A stretch of DNA of 64,000 nt from Micrococcaceae bacterium Sec5.8 (GCA_039636775.1 CP143429.1:1488001-1552000); one strand, 5' to 3'. Numbered from the stretch's first letter, positions 42,839 to 52,580 are shown. A program made the numbers and translations. The notes: generated by a model from the letters alone, not told the origin.

Positions 42839-44812
42839 TTGGGACTCTTGGAGACCATCCGGAATCCGCAGGACCTGAGCAAGTTGTCCGGGGCGCAGCT
42901 GAATCAGCTGGCAGCCGAGGTCAGGGAATTCCTGATCGGCAACGTCTCCCAGACCGGCGGACATCTCGGACCGAACCTCGGCGTGGTGGAGCTGACCATC
43001 GCGGTACACCGGATCTTCGATTCCCCCCGCGACAGCATCGTCTTCGATACCGGGCACCAATCCTACGTACACAAGCTCCTCACCGGACGCCAGGACTTCA
43101 GCACCCTGCGCCAGCAGGGCGGCATGTCCGGCTACCCCGACCGTGCCGAGTCCGAGCACGACATCGTCGAAAGCTCACACGCCTCCTCCTCGCTCTCGTG
43201 GGCAGACGGAATCTCCCGTGCCCGGCGGTTGACCGGCGACGGCGACCGCTACGTGATCGCCGTCGTGGGTGACGGCGCCCTGACCGGCGGCATGGCGTGG
43301 GAGGCTCTGAACAACATTGCGGCAGACAAGAAGCGGCGTGTGGTGATTGTCGTGAACGACAACGGCCGCTCGTACGCCCCCACCGTGGGCGGTTTCGCCG
43401 ACTACCTCGCCTCGCTGCGGCCCACCATCGACTCTTTCCGCGCGGCGCCGGCTTATGAGGGCACCCTGGATTGGTGGCGGCGGAAACTGCAGAACGGCGG
43501 ACCTGCGGGCCAGTTCACCTACCGCAGCCTGCACGCCATGAAAAAAGGCGTCAAGGACTGGTGGGCCCCGCAAGGCATGTTCGAGGACCTCGGCTTGAAA
43601 TACATCGGGCCAGTGGACGGACACGACCTCCAGGCCATGGAGCACGCCCTGTCCACCGCCAAGAACTACGCCGGTCCGGTGATCGTGCACGCCATGACCG
43701 AAAAAGGCCACGGGTACGCGCCGGCCCGCGCCCACGAGGCTGACCAGTTCCACGCGGTCGGCATCATCGATCCGGAGACCGGCGAGCCCGCCGATGCCGG
43801 CGGTGCAAAGTCGTGGACTGCCGTCTTCGCCGACGAGATCGCCGACATCGCGGACGAGCGCACGGACCTCGTCGGCATTACCGGCGCCATGCTCATTCCG
43901 GTGGGACTGCACAAGTTCGCCGCACGGCATCCGGAACGGGTGTTCGACGTCGGCATCGCCGAGCAACATGCCCTCACCTCAGCCGCTGGCATGGCTTTTG
44001 GTGGACTGCATCCCGTCGTCGCCGTCTATGCGACGTTCCTGAACCGCGCCTTCGACCAGCTCCTGATGGACGTGGCCCTGCACAAGGCCGGTGTCACCAT
44101 CGTCCTGGACCGGGCCGGCGTCACCGGGCCCGACGGTGCCAGCCACCACGGCATGTGGGACATGGCCATGGTCCAGATAGTTCCCGGGCTGCACCTCGCC
44201 GCGCCCCGGGACGCCAGCCGGCTCCGCGAGGAACTTCGCGAAGCCGTCGCCATCGAGGACGCCCCCACGGTGATCCGCTACTCCAAGGGCACGGTCGGCG
44301 CCGAGGTCGAGGCCATCGAACGGCTGAGCGACGGCGTCGACGTCCTCGCCCGCCGCCCGGCCGGCTCCACCCAGAACGACGTCCTGATTGTGAGCGTCGG
44401 CGCGATGTCCGAGCTCGCCCTCGACGTTTCAAACCGCCTGGGCGCCCAGGGCATCAGTTCCACGGTCGTGGATCCCCGCTGGCTGCTCCCGGTCCGGAAA
44501 TCCATCGTCGCCCTCGCCTCCCACCACCGCCTGGTCATCTGCATCGAGGACGGGGTCCGCGCCGGTGGCGTCGGGTCCCGTATCCGGCAGGAAATGCGGG
44601 CCGCCGGGGTGGACACCGCCCTGAACGAGGTGGGCCTTCCGGTGGAGTTCCTTGACCATGGAACCCGCAGCCAGGTGCTCGAACGGGTCGGTTTGACCGC
44701 CCAGCAGATTACCCACGACGTCGTGGCCCAGGTCCTCGGGACCAAAGTTCCGTTCGCGCGTCCCCTCCCGGGCCAGGAACACCCCAGCACCGGCAGCCTT
44801 CCCATTCTGTGA
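42839..44812 (+). CDS. dxs: 1-deoxy-D-xylulose-5-phosphate synthase
   Basis: Thiamine-diphosphate enzyme that condenses pyruvate and glyceraldehyde 3-phosphate, the first step of the MEP isoprenoid pathway. The 657-residue product shows the N-terminal domain ([33 protein letters not shown]), the ThDP motif [16 protein letters not shown] with the closing NDNGRSY, and the pyrimidine-binding [17 protein letters not shown] segment. TTG at 42839 is preceded by GAAGGAGG at correct spacing and yields the usual MGLLETI start. It overlaps the DUF402 gene (GTGA). The position downstream of acnA and before the RNase D region matches the M. tuberculosis order. Confidence 0.96.
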   Translation: MGLLETIRNPQDLSKLSGAQLNQLAAEVREFLIGNVSQTGGHLGPNLGVVELTIAVHRIFDSPRDSIVFDTGHQSYVHKLLTGRQDFSTLRQQGGMSGYPDRAESEHDIVESSHASSSLSWADGISRARRLTGDGDRYVIAVVGDGALTGGMAWEALNNIAADKKRRVVIVVNDNGRSYAPTVGGFADYLASLRPTIDSFRAAPAYEGTLDWWRRKLQNGGPAGQFTYRSLHAMKKGVKDWWAPQGMFEDLGLKYIGPVDGHDLQAMEHALSTAKNYAGPVIVHAMTEKGHGYAPARAHEADQFHAVGIIDPETGEPADAGGAKSWTAVFADEIADIADERTDLVGITGAMLIPVGLHKFAARHPERVFDVGIAEQHALTSAAGMAFGGLHPVVAVYATFLNRAFDQLLMDVALHKAGVTIVLDRAGVTGPDGASHHGMWDMAMVQIVPGLHLAAPRDASRLREELREAVAIEDAPTVIRYSKGTVGAEVEAIERLSDGVDVLARRPAGSTQNDVLIVSVGAMSELALDVSNRLGAQGISSTVVDPRWLLPVRKSIVALASHHRLVICIEDGVRAGGVGSRIRQEMRAAGVDTALNEVGLPVEFLDHGTRSQVLERVGLTAQQITHDVVAQVLGTKVPFARPLPGQEHPSTGSLPIL

Positions 44813-45285
44813 GGACCCCCAAGGACTTGGCCGCGGGCGACCTGGTGGTTTCCCGGAACCGGAAGTGGAACGGCAAGGACCACTGGGTGGTACCCGGAAC
44901 GTACCTCGGTGCGGACGAGCACGGCTGGTGGATCTTTCAGGGAGCCCATGAGTTCTGTTCCCGTCCGGGTGCGGCGTTCTACGCCGAATCCGATGCCGTG
45001 CTGTTGGTCCCGCGCTCCGGGGAGTACGTGGCCACTTTTTACGATGAGGCCCATCCCGCTGGCGTCCAGGTCTACGTGGACCTGGACGTCATCCGGACCG
45101 TGGACCGCGGAGTGTACGTCGATGATGAGGACGAGTTTGCCGAGCACCGGATCGACATGGACTACCCCGCTGACGTGGTGGACCGGATCACCGCGGCGTC
45201 GGACCAGCTTTACCAGGCCGTCAAGGCACAACAGCCACCTTTCGACGGTGCAGACCGCGAATGGTTCAGGAGAGGACGGGCATGA
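44809..45285 (+). CDS. DUF402 family protein
   Basis: A 158-residue protein of the DUF402 family, a beta-barrel domain seen in some nucleoside tri/diphosphatases and RNA-associated proteins; activity here is not established. Conserved features are [17 protein letters not shown], the acidic [23 protein letters not shown] stretch typical of the metal-binding face, and the C-terminal [12 protein letters not shown] at 44809 overlaps the dxs stop and the gene's own stop overlaps the next ATG, so dxs, DUF402 and the following hypothetical are one translationally coupled unit. Confidence 0.85.
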   Translation: MRTPKDLAAGDLVVSRNRKWNGKDHWVVPGTYLGADEHGWWIFQGAHEFCSRPGAAFYAESDAVLLVPRSGEYVATFYDEAHPAGVQVYVDLDVIRTVDRGVYVDDEDEFAEHRIDMDYPADVVDRITAASDQLYQAVKAQQPPFDGADREWFRRGRA

Positions 45286-45839
45286 GCGGAATTATCCGGG
45301 TTTACAAACGCAACGATGAAGGAGTCCTGGAATTCAGGGAAGCCTGGTTTGACGAGGACTACAGCCAGTTCGTGATGAACCACGGCGTGGTGGGGCACCA
45401 GAGCAAGACTGACGAGACCGACGTTGCGGACGCTGCTGCCGCTGAGGGCCTGATGGATGCTTTCGCCGTGCAATGCGCCGAGGACGGCTTCGCCGAAATT
45501 CCCGAGGCGGAGCAGTCCTGGGTGGTGGCCCAGTACGCCCTCAAGACCAAAGACGGCACGGACCGCGACCGCTACCTCGAGGAAAAAGCCAAGGACGCCT
45601 TGATCAGCCACCTGGCATGGCGGGGCCTCGGAATTGTGGACCGCAGCGAGTTCAGCAATGCCCGGCTCAACATCTTCATCCTCACCCCGGACATCAACAA
45701 GGCCGTCAACGCGATCAAGGTCTGCATCCGCGGCGAAGACCTGGACTTCACAAAATTGAGCATCGGCGCTGCCGCGTTCGGTGAGACATCCTTCAAGCTC
45801 AAGCACTCACCGAAACCGGCGTCCGGCTTCACTTTGTAG
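45282..45839 (+). CDS. Conserved hypothetical protein in the dxs operon
   Basis: A 185-residue soluble protein not recognised as a named family. It begins [24 protein letters not shown], contains a Met/His-rich stretch (NHGVVGHQSKTDET) and a C-terminal alpha/beta part (RLNIFILTPDINKAVNAIKVCIRG) reminiscent of a ferredoxin-like fold. ATG at 45282 overlaps the DUF402 stop (ATGA), so translation is coupled. No signal peptide or membrane segment is seen. Its role in relation to dxs is unknown. Confidence 0.75.
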   Translation: MSGIIRVYKRNDEGVLEFREAWFDEDYSQFVMNHGVVGHQSKTDETDVADAAAAEGLMDAFAVQCAEDGFAEIPEAEQSWVVAQYALKTKDGTDRDRYLEEKAKDALISHLAWRGLGIVDRSEFSNARLNIFILTPDINKAVNAIKVCIRGEDLDFTKLSIGAAAFGETSFKLKHSPKPASGFTL

Positions 45840-45853
45840 CGGTACGGCCGTTA

Positions 45854-45865
45854 TAGGCTGAATTC
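45854..45865 (+). promoter_or_regulatory. -10 box TAGGCT for the leaderless aldo/keto reductase gene
   Basis: TAGGCT (45854-45859), six bases, then ATG at 45866. There is no ribosome site. Confidence 0.6.
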
Positions 45866-46843
45866 ATGACTGAATACCGCCGCGTAGGAAATTCCGGACT
45901 GACCGTCTCCGCCGTAGGACTTGGCTGCAACAACCTGGGGCGGGCCACTACGGCCACCGAGTCGCAGGAGGGGACCGACGCCGTCGTCCACGCAGCCCTG
46001 GACGCCGGGATCACGTTCTTTGACGTCGCCGACGCATACGGACGGGAGCCGGGTCTCAGCGAGACGATGCTCGGCAAGGCCTTGAAGGGCCGCCGGGAGG
46101 ATGCCGTGATCGGGACCAAGTTCGGCATGGACATGGGCGGCAGTAATGGAAACGACTTCGGCGCAAGAGGCTCCCGGCGCTACATCATCACGGCCGTCGA
46201 AGCTTCGCTGCGACGGCTCGGCACGGACTGGATCGACCTCTACCAGTTCCATACACCCGATCCGCTGACCCCGATCGAGGAGACCCTTTCAGCGCTGGAG
46301 GAGCTCGTGACCAGCGGAAAGGTCCGCTACATCGGCCACTCCAACCGGGCCGGCTGGCAGATCGCCGAGGCCGAATTCGTGGCGCGCGCCCGCGGTGGAG
46401 TGCGCTTTGTCTCGTCCCAGAACCACTACAACCTGCTGGACCGCCGCGCCGAACTTGAGGTCACGCCCGCTGCCGAGGCGTACGGACTTGGCGTCCTGCC
46501 GTATTTTCCGTTGGCCAACGGCCTGCTGACCGGCAAGTACGCCAAGGACTCCGCACCGGCGGGTTCGCGGCTCAGCCACACCCGCACCAACCTGGTCCAC
46601 GACGCTGACTGGGGGCAGATGGCTGCCTTCAGTGCTTTCGCCGCCGAGCGGGACCTGACCGAAATCCAGGTGGCCTTCTCCTGGCTCGCAGCCCAGCCCT
46701 CGGTCAGCAGCGTCATTGCCGGCGCCACCCGCCCCGAGCAGGTCCGGCAAAACGCCGCCGCCGTGGCCTGGGTTCCCACCGCCGCGGAACGCGCTGAGCT
46801 GGATGATCTCTTCCCCCGGACACCGAAGGTCGCGCTGTTCTAA
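45866..46843 (+). CDS. Aldo/keto reductase
   Basis: NADP(H)-dependent oxidoreductase of the AKR superfamily, 325 residues, TIM barrel. Visible features are the N-terminal YRRVGNSGLTVSAVGLGCNN, the catalytic region DVADAYGREPGLSETMLGKAL with Asp and Tyr, the Lys in VIGTKFG, YQFHTPDPLTPIEETLSALEEL and the C-terminal cofactor region SVIAGATRPEQVRQN. The substrate is unknown. ATG at 45866 has a -10 box six bases upstream and no ribosome site. It converges on the beta-oxidation operon through an unusually long hairpin. Confidence 0.9.
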   Translation: MTEYRRVGNSGLTVSAVGLGCNNLGRATTATESQEGTDAVVHAALDAGITFFDVADAYGREPGLSETMLGKALKGRREDAVIGTKFGMDMGGSNGNDFGARGSRRYIITAVEASLRRLGTDWIDLYQFHTPDPLTPIEETLSALEELVTSGKVRYIGHSNRAGWQIAEAEFVARARGGVRFVSSQNHYNLLDRRAELEVTPAAEAYGLGVLPYFPLANGLLTGKYAKDSAPAGSRLSHTRTNLVHDADWGQMAAFSAFAAERDLTEIQVAFSWLAAQPSVSSVIAGATRPEQVRQNAAAVAWVPTAAERAELDDLFPRTPKVALF

Positions 46844-46878
46844 CCGCACCCGTCCCGGGGTTATCGGCCGGCAGATCC

Positions 46879-46934
46879 GTAACGCAGCGGCGGCGGGCTT
46901 TTCGAATGCGAAAAGCCCGCCGCCGCTGCGTTAC
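46879..46934. terminator. Bidirectional terminator with a perfect 26-bp stem
   Basis: The two 26-base arms (46879-46904 and 46909-46934) are exactly complementary with a 4-base loop AATG. GCTTTTCG and CGAAAAGC give T-rich runs in both directions within the stem. It serves the convergent aldo/keto reductase and fadB-like genes. Confidence 0.9.
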
Positions 46935-46952
46935 GCCGGTTCTACCGGGTGA

Positions 46953-49118
46953 TCAGGCTGCCGGTGCGGACGCGACGCCCGGTGCCAGGAACTTCTTGCC
47001 GGTGACCCGCTCGGATGCACCCACCCGGTCCAGGTAGGGCGTGATGCCGCCGAGGAACATCGGCCATCCGGCGCCGAGGATCATGCAGAGGTCGATGTCT
47101 TCGGGACCGGCCACGACGCCCTCCTGCAGCATCAGTCCGATCTCCTCCGCCAGGGCGTCCTGCGTGCGGCGAAGCACCCCGTCGCCGGTGGACGGTGTGT
47201 CGCCAAAGGACATCAGCGCCATCGTCCCGGCGGGAATGACGGGTTGGCCGGCCTTGACCGAGGCGGGGTCCCAGATGGCCTTGACCCCGTTGTCGATCAG
47301 TTTCTGGAGGTTTTGCGAGACGGTGAAGCGGTCCGGGAACGCTGCGCGCAGCGATTCCTGCACATGCTGTGCGACGGGAAGGCCCACCATGGACCCCAGG
47401 ACGAACGGCGTCATCGGCAGGCCCATCGGCCGCAGCGCATTGTCCGCGACGTCAGCGGGAGTGCCTTCGTCGAAGGCGGCCGTCACTTCGCCCATCAGGC
47501 GCAGCAGGATGCGGTTGACCACGAAGGCCGGGGCATCCTTGACCAGCACGGCGGACTTCTTGAGGCCTTTGGCCAGTTCGAATGCGGTGGCCAGCACGGC
47601 GTCGCCGGTCTTCGGAGCACGGACGATCTCCAGCAACGGCATCACTGCGACGGGGTTGAAGAAGTGGAAGCCGATCAGCCGTTCCGGGTGCTGCAGGTCC
47701 TCGGCCATGGCCGTCACGGACAGTGACGAGGTGTTCGTTGCGAGGATGCACTCAGCGGAAACAATCGCCTCCACTTCCTTGAAAACCTGCTTTTTGACGT
47801 TCAGTTCCTCGAACACTGCCTCGATGACGAAGTCGGCGTCGGCGAATGCCTCCTTGGAGACCGAGCCGGTGACGAGCGCGCGCGTCCGGTTGGCGGCGTC
47901 GGGGCTGATCCGGCCCTTGGCAAGCAGCTTGTCCACCTCGGCATGGACGTAGCCCACGCCTTTGTCCACGCGGGCCTGGTCGATGTCCGTCATGACGACG
48001 GGGACCTTGAGTTGGCGGGCGAAGAGCAGGGCGAGCTGGCTGGCCATCAGGCCGGCGCCTACGACGCCGATTTTTGTCACCGGACGGGCAAGCTTACGGT
48101 CCGGGGCACCGGCGGGGCGCTTGGACCGGCGCTGCACGAGGTCCAGGAACGCATAGACGGTGGAGCGGAACTCGTCCGTCTGCATGAGCTCCGCGAGGGT
48201 TTCGCATTCCAGTTCGGCGGATTCGGCCTGCGAGCGTGTGCGGTTGGTTTCCATCACGTCCAGGACCTTGGCCGGTGCGGGGGAGGCGTTGGAGGTCTTA
48301 GCTTCCACAAACGCCCGGCCGGCGGCGATGGCACTGGCCCAGCGGGCGGCGACCTCCGGAGCTGCCGGGTCGACGGCGTTGGCGCGTTCCGGCGTCACCG
48401 CGCCGGCAATGACCTGCGCGGCCCAGGCGACGGACTGCTCCACAAAGTCGGCCGGCTCAAACATGGCATCTGCGGCGCCGAGCTTGAAAGCCTGCGGTCC
48501 GGTGAGGGTGCGGTTGTTGCTCAGCGGGTTCTCGATCATCACCTTGACGGCATTTTCCGGGCCGATCAGGCGCGGCAGGATGTACACGCCGCCCCAGCCC
48601 GGAACCAGGCCGATGAAGGCCTCCGGCAGGGCCAGCGCACCGGCGCCGGTGGAGACAGTCCGGTACGTGGACTGCAAGGCGATTTCCAGTCCGCCGCCCA
48701 GGGCAAGCCCGTTAATGAAGGCAAAGCTGGGGACGCCGAGATTCGCCAAAGTGCGGTAGACATCATGGCCGAGCTGGGCCATCCAGAGGCCCTGTTCGCG
48801 GCCGCTGACCGACTTGACGGTGGACAAATCCGCTCCGGCGACCAGGAAGTAGGGTTTGCCGGTTACGCCGACACCCACGATCTCGCCGCGCGCGGCACGT
48901 TCCTTGAGCGCCTCGAGGACGGTGCCGAGCTCGATCAGGGTGTTCGGACCCAGGGTGGTGGGCTTGGAGTGGTCCAGGCCGTTGTCCAGCGTGATCAGGG
49001 CAAACGTGCCGGGGCTTTTGCCGCTGACGGCGGGAAGCTGGATGTCTTGGACGTAGGAGTGGGTGACCGACTCGTTCGGGAACAGATCGGCAAGTTTGCG
49101 GAAATCGGCGGCGCTCAT
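46953..49118 (-). CDS. Multifunctional fatty acid oxidation protein (enoyl-CoA hydratase / 3-hydroxyacyl-CoA dehydrogenase)
   Basis: FadB-type protein, 721 residues, for hydration of enoyl-CoA and NAD-dependent oxidation of 3-hydroxyacyl-CoA in beta-oxidation. The N-terminal crotonase domain (about 25-230) has GVTGKPYFLVAGADLS and FINGLALGGGLEIAL with the oxyanion-hole glycines. The NAD-binding domain (about 345-520) starts KIGVVGAGLMASQLA, with the signature HFFNPVAVMPLLEIVR. The C-terminal dimerisation domains follow. ATG at 49118 overlaps the thiolase stop (ATGA). Together with the thiolase it completes the last three steps of the cycle. Confidence 0.93.
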   Translation of the reverse strand: MSAADFRKLADLFPNESVTHSYVQDIQLPAVSGKSPGTFALITLDNGLDHSKPTTLGPNTLIELGTVLEALKERAARGEIVGVGVTGKPYFLVAGADLSTVKSVSGREQGLWMAQLGHDVYRTLANLGVPSFAFINGLALGGGLEIALQSTYRTVSTGAGALALPEAFIGLVPGWGGVYILPRLIGPENAVKVMIENPLSNNRTLTGPQAFKLGAADAMFEPADFVEQSVAWAAQVIAGAVTPERANAVDPAAPEVAARWASAIAAGRAFVEAKTSNASPAPAKVLDVMETNRTRSQAESAELECETLAELMQTDEFRSTVYAFLDLVQRRSKRPAGAPDRKLARPVTKIGVVGAGLMASQLALLFARQLKVPVVMTDIDQARVDKGVGYVHAEVDKLLAKGRISPDAANRTRALVTGSVSKEAFADADFVIEAVFEELNVKKQVFKEVEAIVSAECILATNTSSLSVTAMAEDLQHPERLIGFHFFNPVAVMPLLEIVRAPKTGDAVLATAFELAKGLKKSAVLVKDAPAFVVNRILLRLMGEVTAAFDEGTPADVADNALRPMGLPMTPFVLGSMVGLPVAQHVQESLRAAFPDRFTVSQNLQKLIDNGVKAIWDPASVKAGQPVIPAGTMALMSFGDTPSTGDGVLRRTQDALAEEIGLMLQEGVVAGPEDIDLCMILGAGWPMFLGGITPYLDRVGASERVTGKKFLAPGVASAPAA

Positions 49119-50425
49119 GCGGCGGCTCCAGTCGTGGTGGTGGTGGTCTCATCAGTGGGGGCGAACGGCGTCCCGTAGCCGGTGTGGTGCGGGTTTTCCC
49201 AGATTACGGTGGCGCCCATGCCCAGGCCGATACACATGGTCGTCATGCCGAAGCGGACCGTGGGGTCCTCCTCGAACTGGCGGGCCAGCTGATTCATCAG
49301 GCGCACCCCTGAGGACGCGAGGGGATGCCCGACGGCGATCGCGCCGCCGTAGCGGTTAACCCGGGGGTCGTCGTCGGCGATACCGAAGTGGTCCAGGAAA
49401 CTGAGGACCTGAACGGCGAAGGCTTCATTAATTTCGAACAGGCCGATGTCCCCGATGCCAAGCCCGGCGTTCTTCAGGGCCTTTTCCGTGGCCGGCACCG
49501 GGCCGATGCCCATCACTTCAGGCTCAACACCGGCGAAGGCGTAGCTGACCAGGCGCATCTTGACCGGCAGGCCGAGTTCCTCGGCGGCGTCGGCGGAGGC
49601 CAGCAGGGCGGCAGTGGCACCATCGTTGAGACCGGCAGCGTTGCCGGCGGTCACCCGTCCGTGGGCCCGGAACGGTGTCTTGAGGGCGGCGAGGTCCGAC
49701 ACGGAGGTGCCGGGGCGGGGCGGTTCGTCCACGGAGTTGACGGTCCATCCCTGGCCCGGCTTCATCGTTGCGACCGGCACCAGATCCGGCTGGATCTGGT
49801 CGTTGGCATAGGCGGCGGCCAGCTTGTCCTGGGACGCGACGGCATAGGCGTCGGTGCGTTCCTTGGTGATGGCCGGGAAACGGTCGTGCAGGTTTTCGGC
49901 GGTGTTGCCCATGTTCAGCGCCGCGGGGTCCACGATCCGTTCGGACATAAAGCGCGGGTTGGGATCGGCGCCTGCACCCATCGGGTGGTTGCCCATGTGT
50001 TCCACACCGCCGGCAATGACGACGTCGTACGCGCCGAAGCCGATGCCGCTGGCGGTGGTGGTTACCGCCGTCATGGCGCCGGCGCACATCCGGTCGATGG
50101 CAAAACCGGGCACCGTCCGCGGCAGCCCGGCCAGCAGGGCTGCGGTGCGGCCGATGGTCAGTCCCTGGTCGCCGGTTTGCGTCGTCGCCGCAATGGCGAC
50201 CTCATCGATCCGTTCGGCGGGCAGGGACGGGTTGCGGCGCATCAGTTCGCGGATGCACTTGACCACGAGGTCATCGGCCCGCGTTCCGGCATAGATGCCC
50301 TTGTCCCCGGCGCGGCCGAACGGGGTGCGGACACCGTCGACGAAGACGACCTCGCGGAGGGTCCTGTTTGTTCCGATGGTCGGCTTTGCGCTGCTGTTGT
50401 TTCCGCTGCTCGGGTGCTGGCTCAC
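49115..50425 (-). CDS. Acetyl-CoA C-acyltransferase (thiolase)
   Basis: Thiolase cleaving 3-ketoacyl-CoA to acetyl-CoA and a shortened acyl-CoA, 436 residues. The acyl-accepting nucleophile is Cys114 in IDRMCAGAMTAV; the other catalytic motifs are NEAFAVQ, GGAIAVGHPLASSG (His) and MCIGLGMGAT (second Cys). GTG at 50425 follows GAGGAG at six bases. It is first in the operon with the fadB-like gene. A perfect 20-bp dyad (50515-50534) lies about 90 bases upstream and probably binds a fatty-acid-responsive repressor. The N terminus has a 20-residue Ser/Asn-rich extension. Confidence 0.94.
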   Translation of the reverse strand: MSQHPSSGNNSSAKPTIGTNRTLREVVFVDGVRTPFGRAGDKGIYAGTRADDLVVKCIRELMRRNPSLPAERIDEVAIAATTQTGDQGLTIGRTAALLAGLPRTVPGFAIDRMCAGAMTAVTTTASGIGFGAYDVVIAGGVEHMGNHPMGAGADPNPRFMSERIVDPAALNMGNTAENLHDRFPAITKERTDAYAVASQDKLAAAYANDQIQPDLVPVATMKPGQGWTVNSVDEPPRPGTSVSDLAALKTPFRAHGRVTAGNAAGLNDGATAALLASADAAEELGLPVKMRLVSYAFAGVEPEVMGIGPVPATEKALKNAGLGIGDIGLFEINEAFAVQVLSFLDHFGIADDDPRVNRYGGAIAVGHPLASSGVRLMNQLARQFEEDPTVRFGMTTMCIGLGMGATVIWENPHHTGYGTPFAPTDETTTTTTGAAA

Positions 50426-50514
50426 GTACTACTCCTCATCGAGACCTGGTGCCGGATCCCTGCCCAACGCAAAGAGAGCGTGGGGCAGTTGTGATCCGGG
50501 CGACATCAAGCACC

Positions 50515-50534
50515 ATGTTACTCATCAGTAACAT
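50515..50534. promoter_or_regulatory. Perfect 20-bp dyad upstream of the thiolase/fadB operon
   Basis: ATGTTACT-CATC-AGTAACAT, with perfect 8-base arms, between the RNase D stop and the thiolase start. AT-rich in a GC-rich context. The form fits a TetR-family operator such as those controlling actinobacterial fatty acid degradation. Confidence 0.7.
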
Positions 50535-50565
50535 AGCTGGCAAGGAGTCCCAGTGCCGGCGCGGA

Positions 50566-51918
50566 CTAGGGGGCCGGTTCAGGGGCCGGGGCAGCCCTGG
50601 CTTCCTTGGGCGGGAGCGGCTGCGGGTTCTGGCATGCCTCGGCGATGAGCGGCGCCACGAGTCTGATCTGCCACTGGCGGGCGCCCAGGTTCGCCAGTTC
50701 CTCTGCGATGCCCTCCTCACTGGCTTCCACCGGAGGCCGCCAGCAGATGCGGCGAAGGTAATCGGGGGTCAGCAGGTTCTCCACCGGCATGTTCAGCAGC
50801 TCGGCCTGGGCCTGTAGCAGGGGCCGGGCCGTGGCGAGCCGGGCGGCGGCGTCAGGGTCCCGGTCCGCCCAAATGCGCGGGGGCGGCGGAGCGTTGGTGG
50901 GCAGGTGCAGGGGAGGAAGGTCGTCAAGTGCCCGGGCGGCGCTGATGCACCGGAGCCACCGTGGCGCCTCCCGCTGGGCCGCCCGGCCGTGGAAGCCCTT
51001 GGTGCCCAGCAGTTGGGGAACCGTGGCAGGCATGGCCTTCGCGGCCGCCACCAGGGCCGAGTCGGGGATCAGCCGGCCGGGAGCGACGTCGCGCTTTTGC
51101 GCCAAGGAGTCCCGTTCGAGCCAGAGTTCCCGGACGGCAGCGAGCTGGCGCCGGTCGCGGATCTGGTGCAGCCCGGAGGTCTTGCGCCACGGGTCGACGC
51201 GCGGCGGCGCCTGCCCGGCCGCCAGGATGGCGGCAAATTCCTGCTCGGCGAAGTCCAGCTTGCCATCAGCGAGGAGCAGTTCGATGAGCTCTTCGCGGAG
51301 TTCGGTGAGGACCTCGACGTCGAGGGCTGCGTAGCGCAGCCAGGGTTCGGGCAGCGGCCGGGTGGACCAGTCGGCCGCAGAGTGTTCCTTGGCGAGCCCA
51401 AAGCCCAGGAGCTGTTCGATCACAGCGGCGAGCCCGACGCGGGGGAGCCCGGCGAGGCGCGCGGCGAGTTCGGTGTCAAAGAGTTTATCCGGCCACATGC
51501 CGAGCTCGGACAGGCAGGGCAGGTCCTGGCTGGCCGCGTGCAGGATCCATTCGACGCCGCGCAGGGCGTCGTTGATGATGCTCAGGTTCCCGAAGGGTTC
51601 CGGGTCGATGAGCCAGGTGCCGGCGCCCTCGCGGCGGATCTGCACCAGGAAGGCGCGCTGGCCGTAGCGGAAGCCGGAAGCGCGTTCGGCGTCGACCCCT
51701 GCGGGGCCGTGGCCGGCAGCGAGGGCCGCGGCGCAGCGCTCCAGTCCGGACACGGTTTCAATGACGAGGGGCACGCCGTCGCGGGGGGCATCGAGGTCGA
51801 TGACCTCAGGAACCAGGCTGTCAAAGCCATCCACCGCGATGTGGGCTGTAGTGTCAGCGGCCTCGGTCTCGTGGTGAGCGGCGGCTGCCGTGGTGATTTC
51901 CGGAATATGAGGGGTCAT
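50566..51918 (-). CDS. Ribonuclease D-like 3'-5' exonuclease with HRDC domain
   Basis: DEDD-type 3'-5' exoribonuclease likely involved in structured RNA maturation, 450 residues. The exonuclease domain (about 50-225) has Exo I VDAERA, Exo II ILHAASQDLPCL and Exo III RYAALDVEVL, with the catalytic acids intact. A HRDC domain follows (about 245-320; QLAAVRELWLERDSLAQKRDVAPGRLIPDSAL pattern) and then a second helical region. ATG at 51918 follows CTGGAGG. In many actinobacteria the DUF3000 gene lies directly upstream; here about 4.6 kb of other sequence intervenes. Confidence 0.92.
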   Translation of the reverse strand: MTPHIPEITTAAAAHHETEAADTTAHIAVDGFDSLVPEVIDLDAPRDGVPLVIETVSGLERCAAALAAGHGPAGVDAERASGFRYGQRAFLVQIRREGAGTWLIDPEPFGNLSIINDALRGVEWILHAASQDLPCLSELGMWPDKLFDTELAARLAGLPRVGLAAVIEQLLGFGLAKEHSAADWSTRPLPEPWLRYAALDVEVLTELREELIELLLADGKLDFAEQEFAAILAAGQAPPRVDPWRKTSGLHQIRDRRQLAAVRELWLERDSLAQKRDVAPGRLIPDSALVAAAKAMPATVPQLLGTKGFHGRAAQREAPRWLRCISAARALDDLPPLHLPTNAPPPPRIWADRDPDAAARLATARPLLQAQAELLNMPVENLLTPDYLRRICWRPPVEASEEGIAEELANLGARQWQIRLVAPLIAEACQNPQPLPPKEARAAPAPEPAP

Positions 51919-52044
51919 GATGCCTCCAGTTTAGCGACAACCCGGTGTGGCAGGCCGCTCCTGGTCCGGGCGGGCCGCAAGAAGCTGTCTATCGGGCAGT
52001 GGAGCTGAAGCTCCGTGGGCTGCACCCGAGCCAGCGCGCAGCAC

Positions 52045-52260
52045 TTACCGTTCCAGCTCTGGAAAGCGTTTGGACCGGGGTCCGACGGCATCCGGGACAG
52101 CACTGTGATTCGTGGCATCGCTGATGAGCGGGCGGTCCTTTGCACGAATGTAGGTGCCCTTGTGGCGGCCGGGTCTATCCGGCCGCACGGCGGCCATAAT
52201 AACGAAAGCCAGGATGACCGCGAGAACTGCAGCGATTCCGATGATGATGCCACTTTCCAT
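52045..52260 (-). CDS. Small single-pass membrane protein
   Basis: A 71-residue protein not assigned to a family. It starts MESGIIIGIAAVLAVILAFV, one strong transmembrane helix (about 4-25), followed by a basic cytosolic part (RPDRPGRHKGTYIRAKDRPL) and a polar tail. That the frame is real is supported by a TAGAGT box exactly six bases before its ATG, the same leaderless layout used by several known genes in the window, and by positive-inside charge. No partner can be named. Confidence 0.65.
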   Translation of the reverse strand: MESGIIIGIAAVLAVILAFVIMAAVRPDRPGRHKGTYIRAKDRPLISDATNHSAVPDAVGPRSKRFPELER

Positions 52261-52580
52261 ACAGCAACTCTAGGCCCGGCACCGTCGACAGGGACCCGCC
52301 CTTGGCCATGTGTCCGACAATGTTCGGGACCCTGCCCCGCCAGTTGCGGCCGCCCCGGAGTGGGCGCTGGCGGACCGATCCTCGGGACAACCAGGCTACG
52401 CCGAGCCCCCGTGGTAACAATGGGTACCTCGGTTCGCAGACCTGGCTGGGCTAAGCGCGAGCATGTGGCTGCGGCCGAGGAGGCCTTGAAGGGGGATTCG
52501 AGGCGCAGACGGCTGCCACCGTGGGAGGGCCTGATATCAGGCTTGGCGTAGGGTGGAATTGAGACGATAAGGAGCACTTT
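52261..52580. other. Divergent region between the small membrane protein and the DJ-1/PfpI gene
   Basis: 320 bases. The minus-strand TAGAGT box at 52272-52267 belongs to the small membrane protein gene. AAGGAGC precedes the DJ-1/PfpI ATG. No further gene, repeat or riboswitch is seen. Confidence 0.5.
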
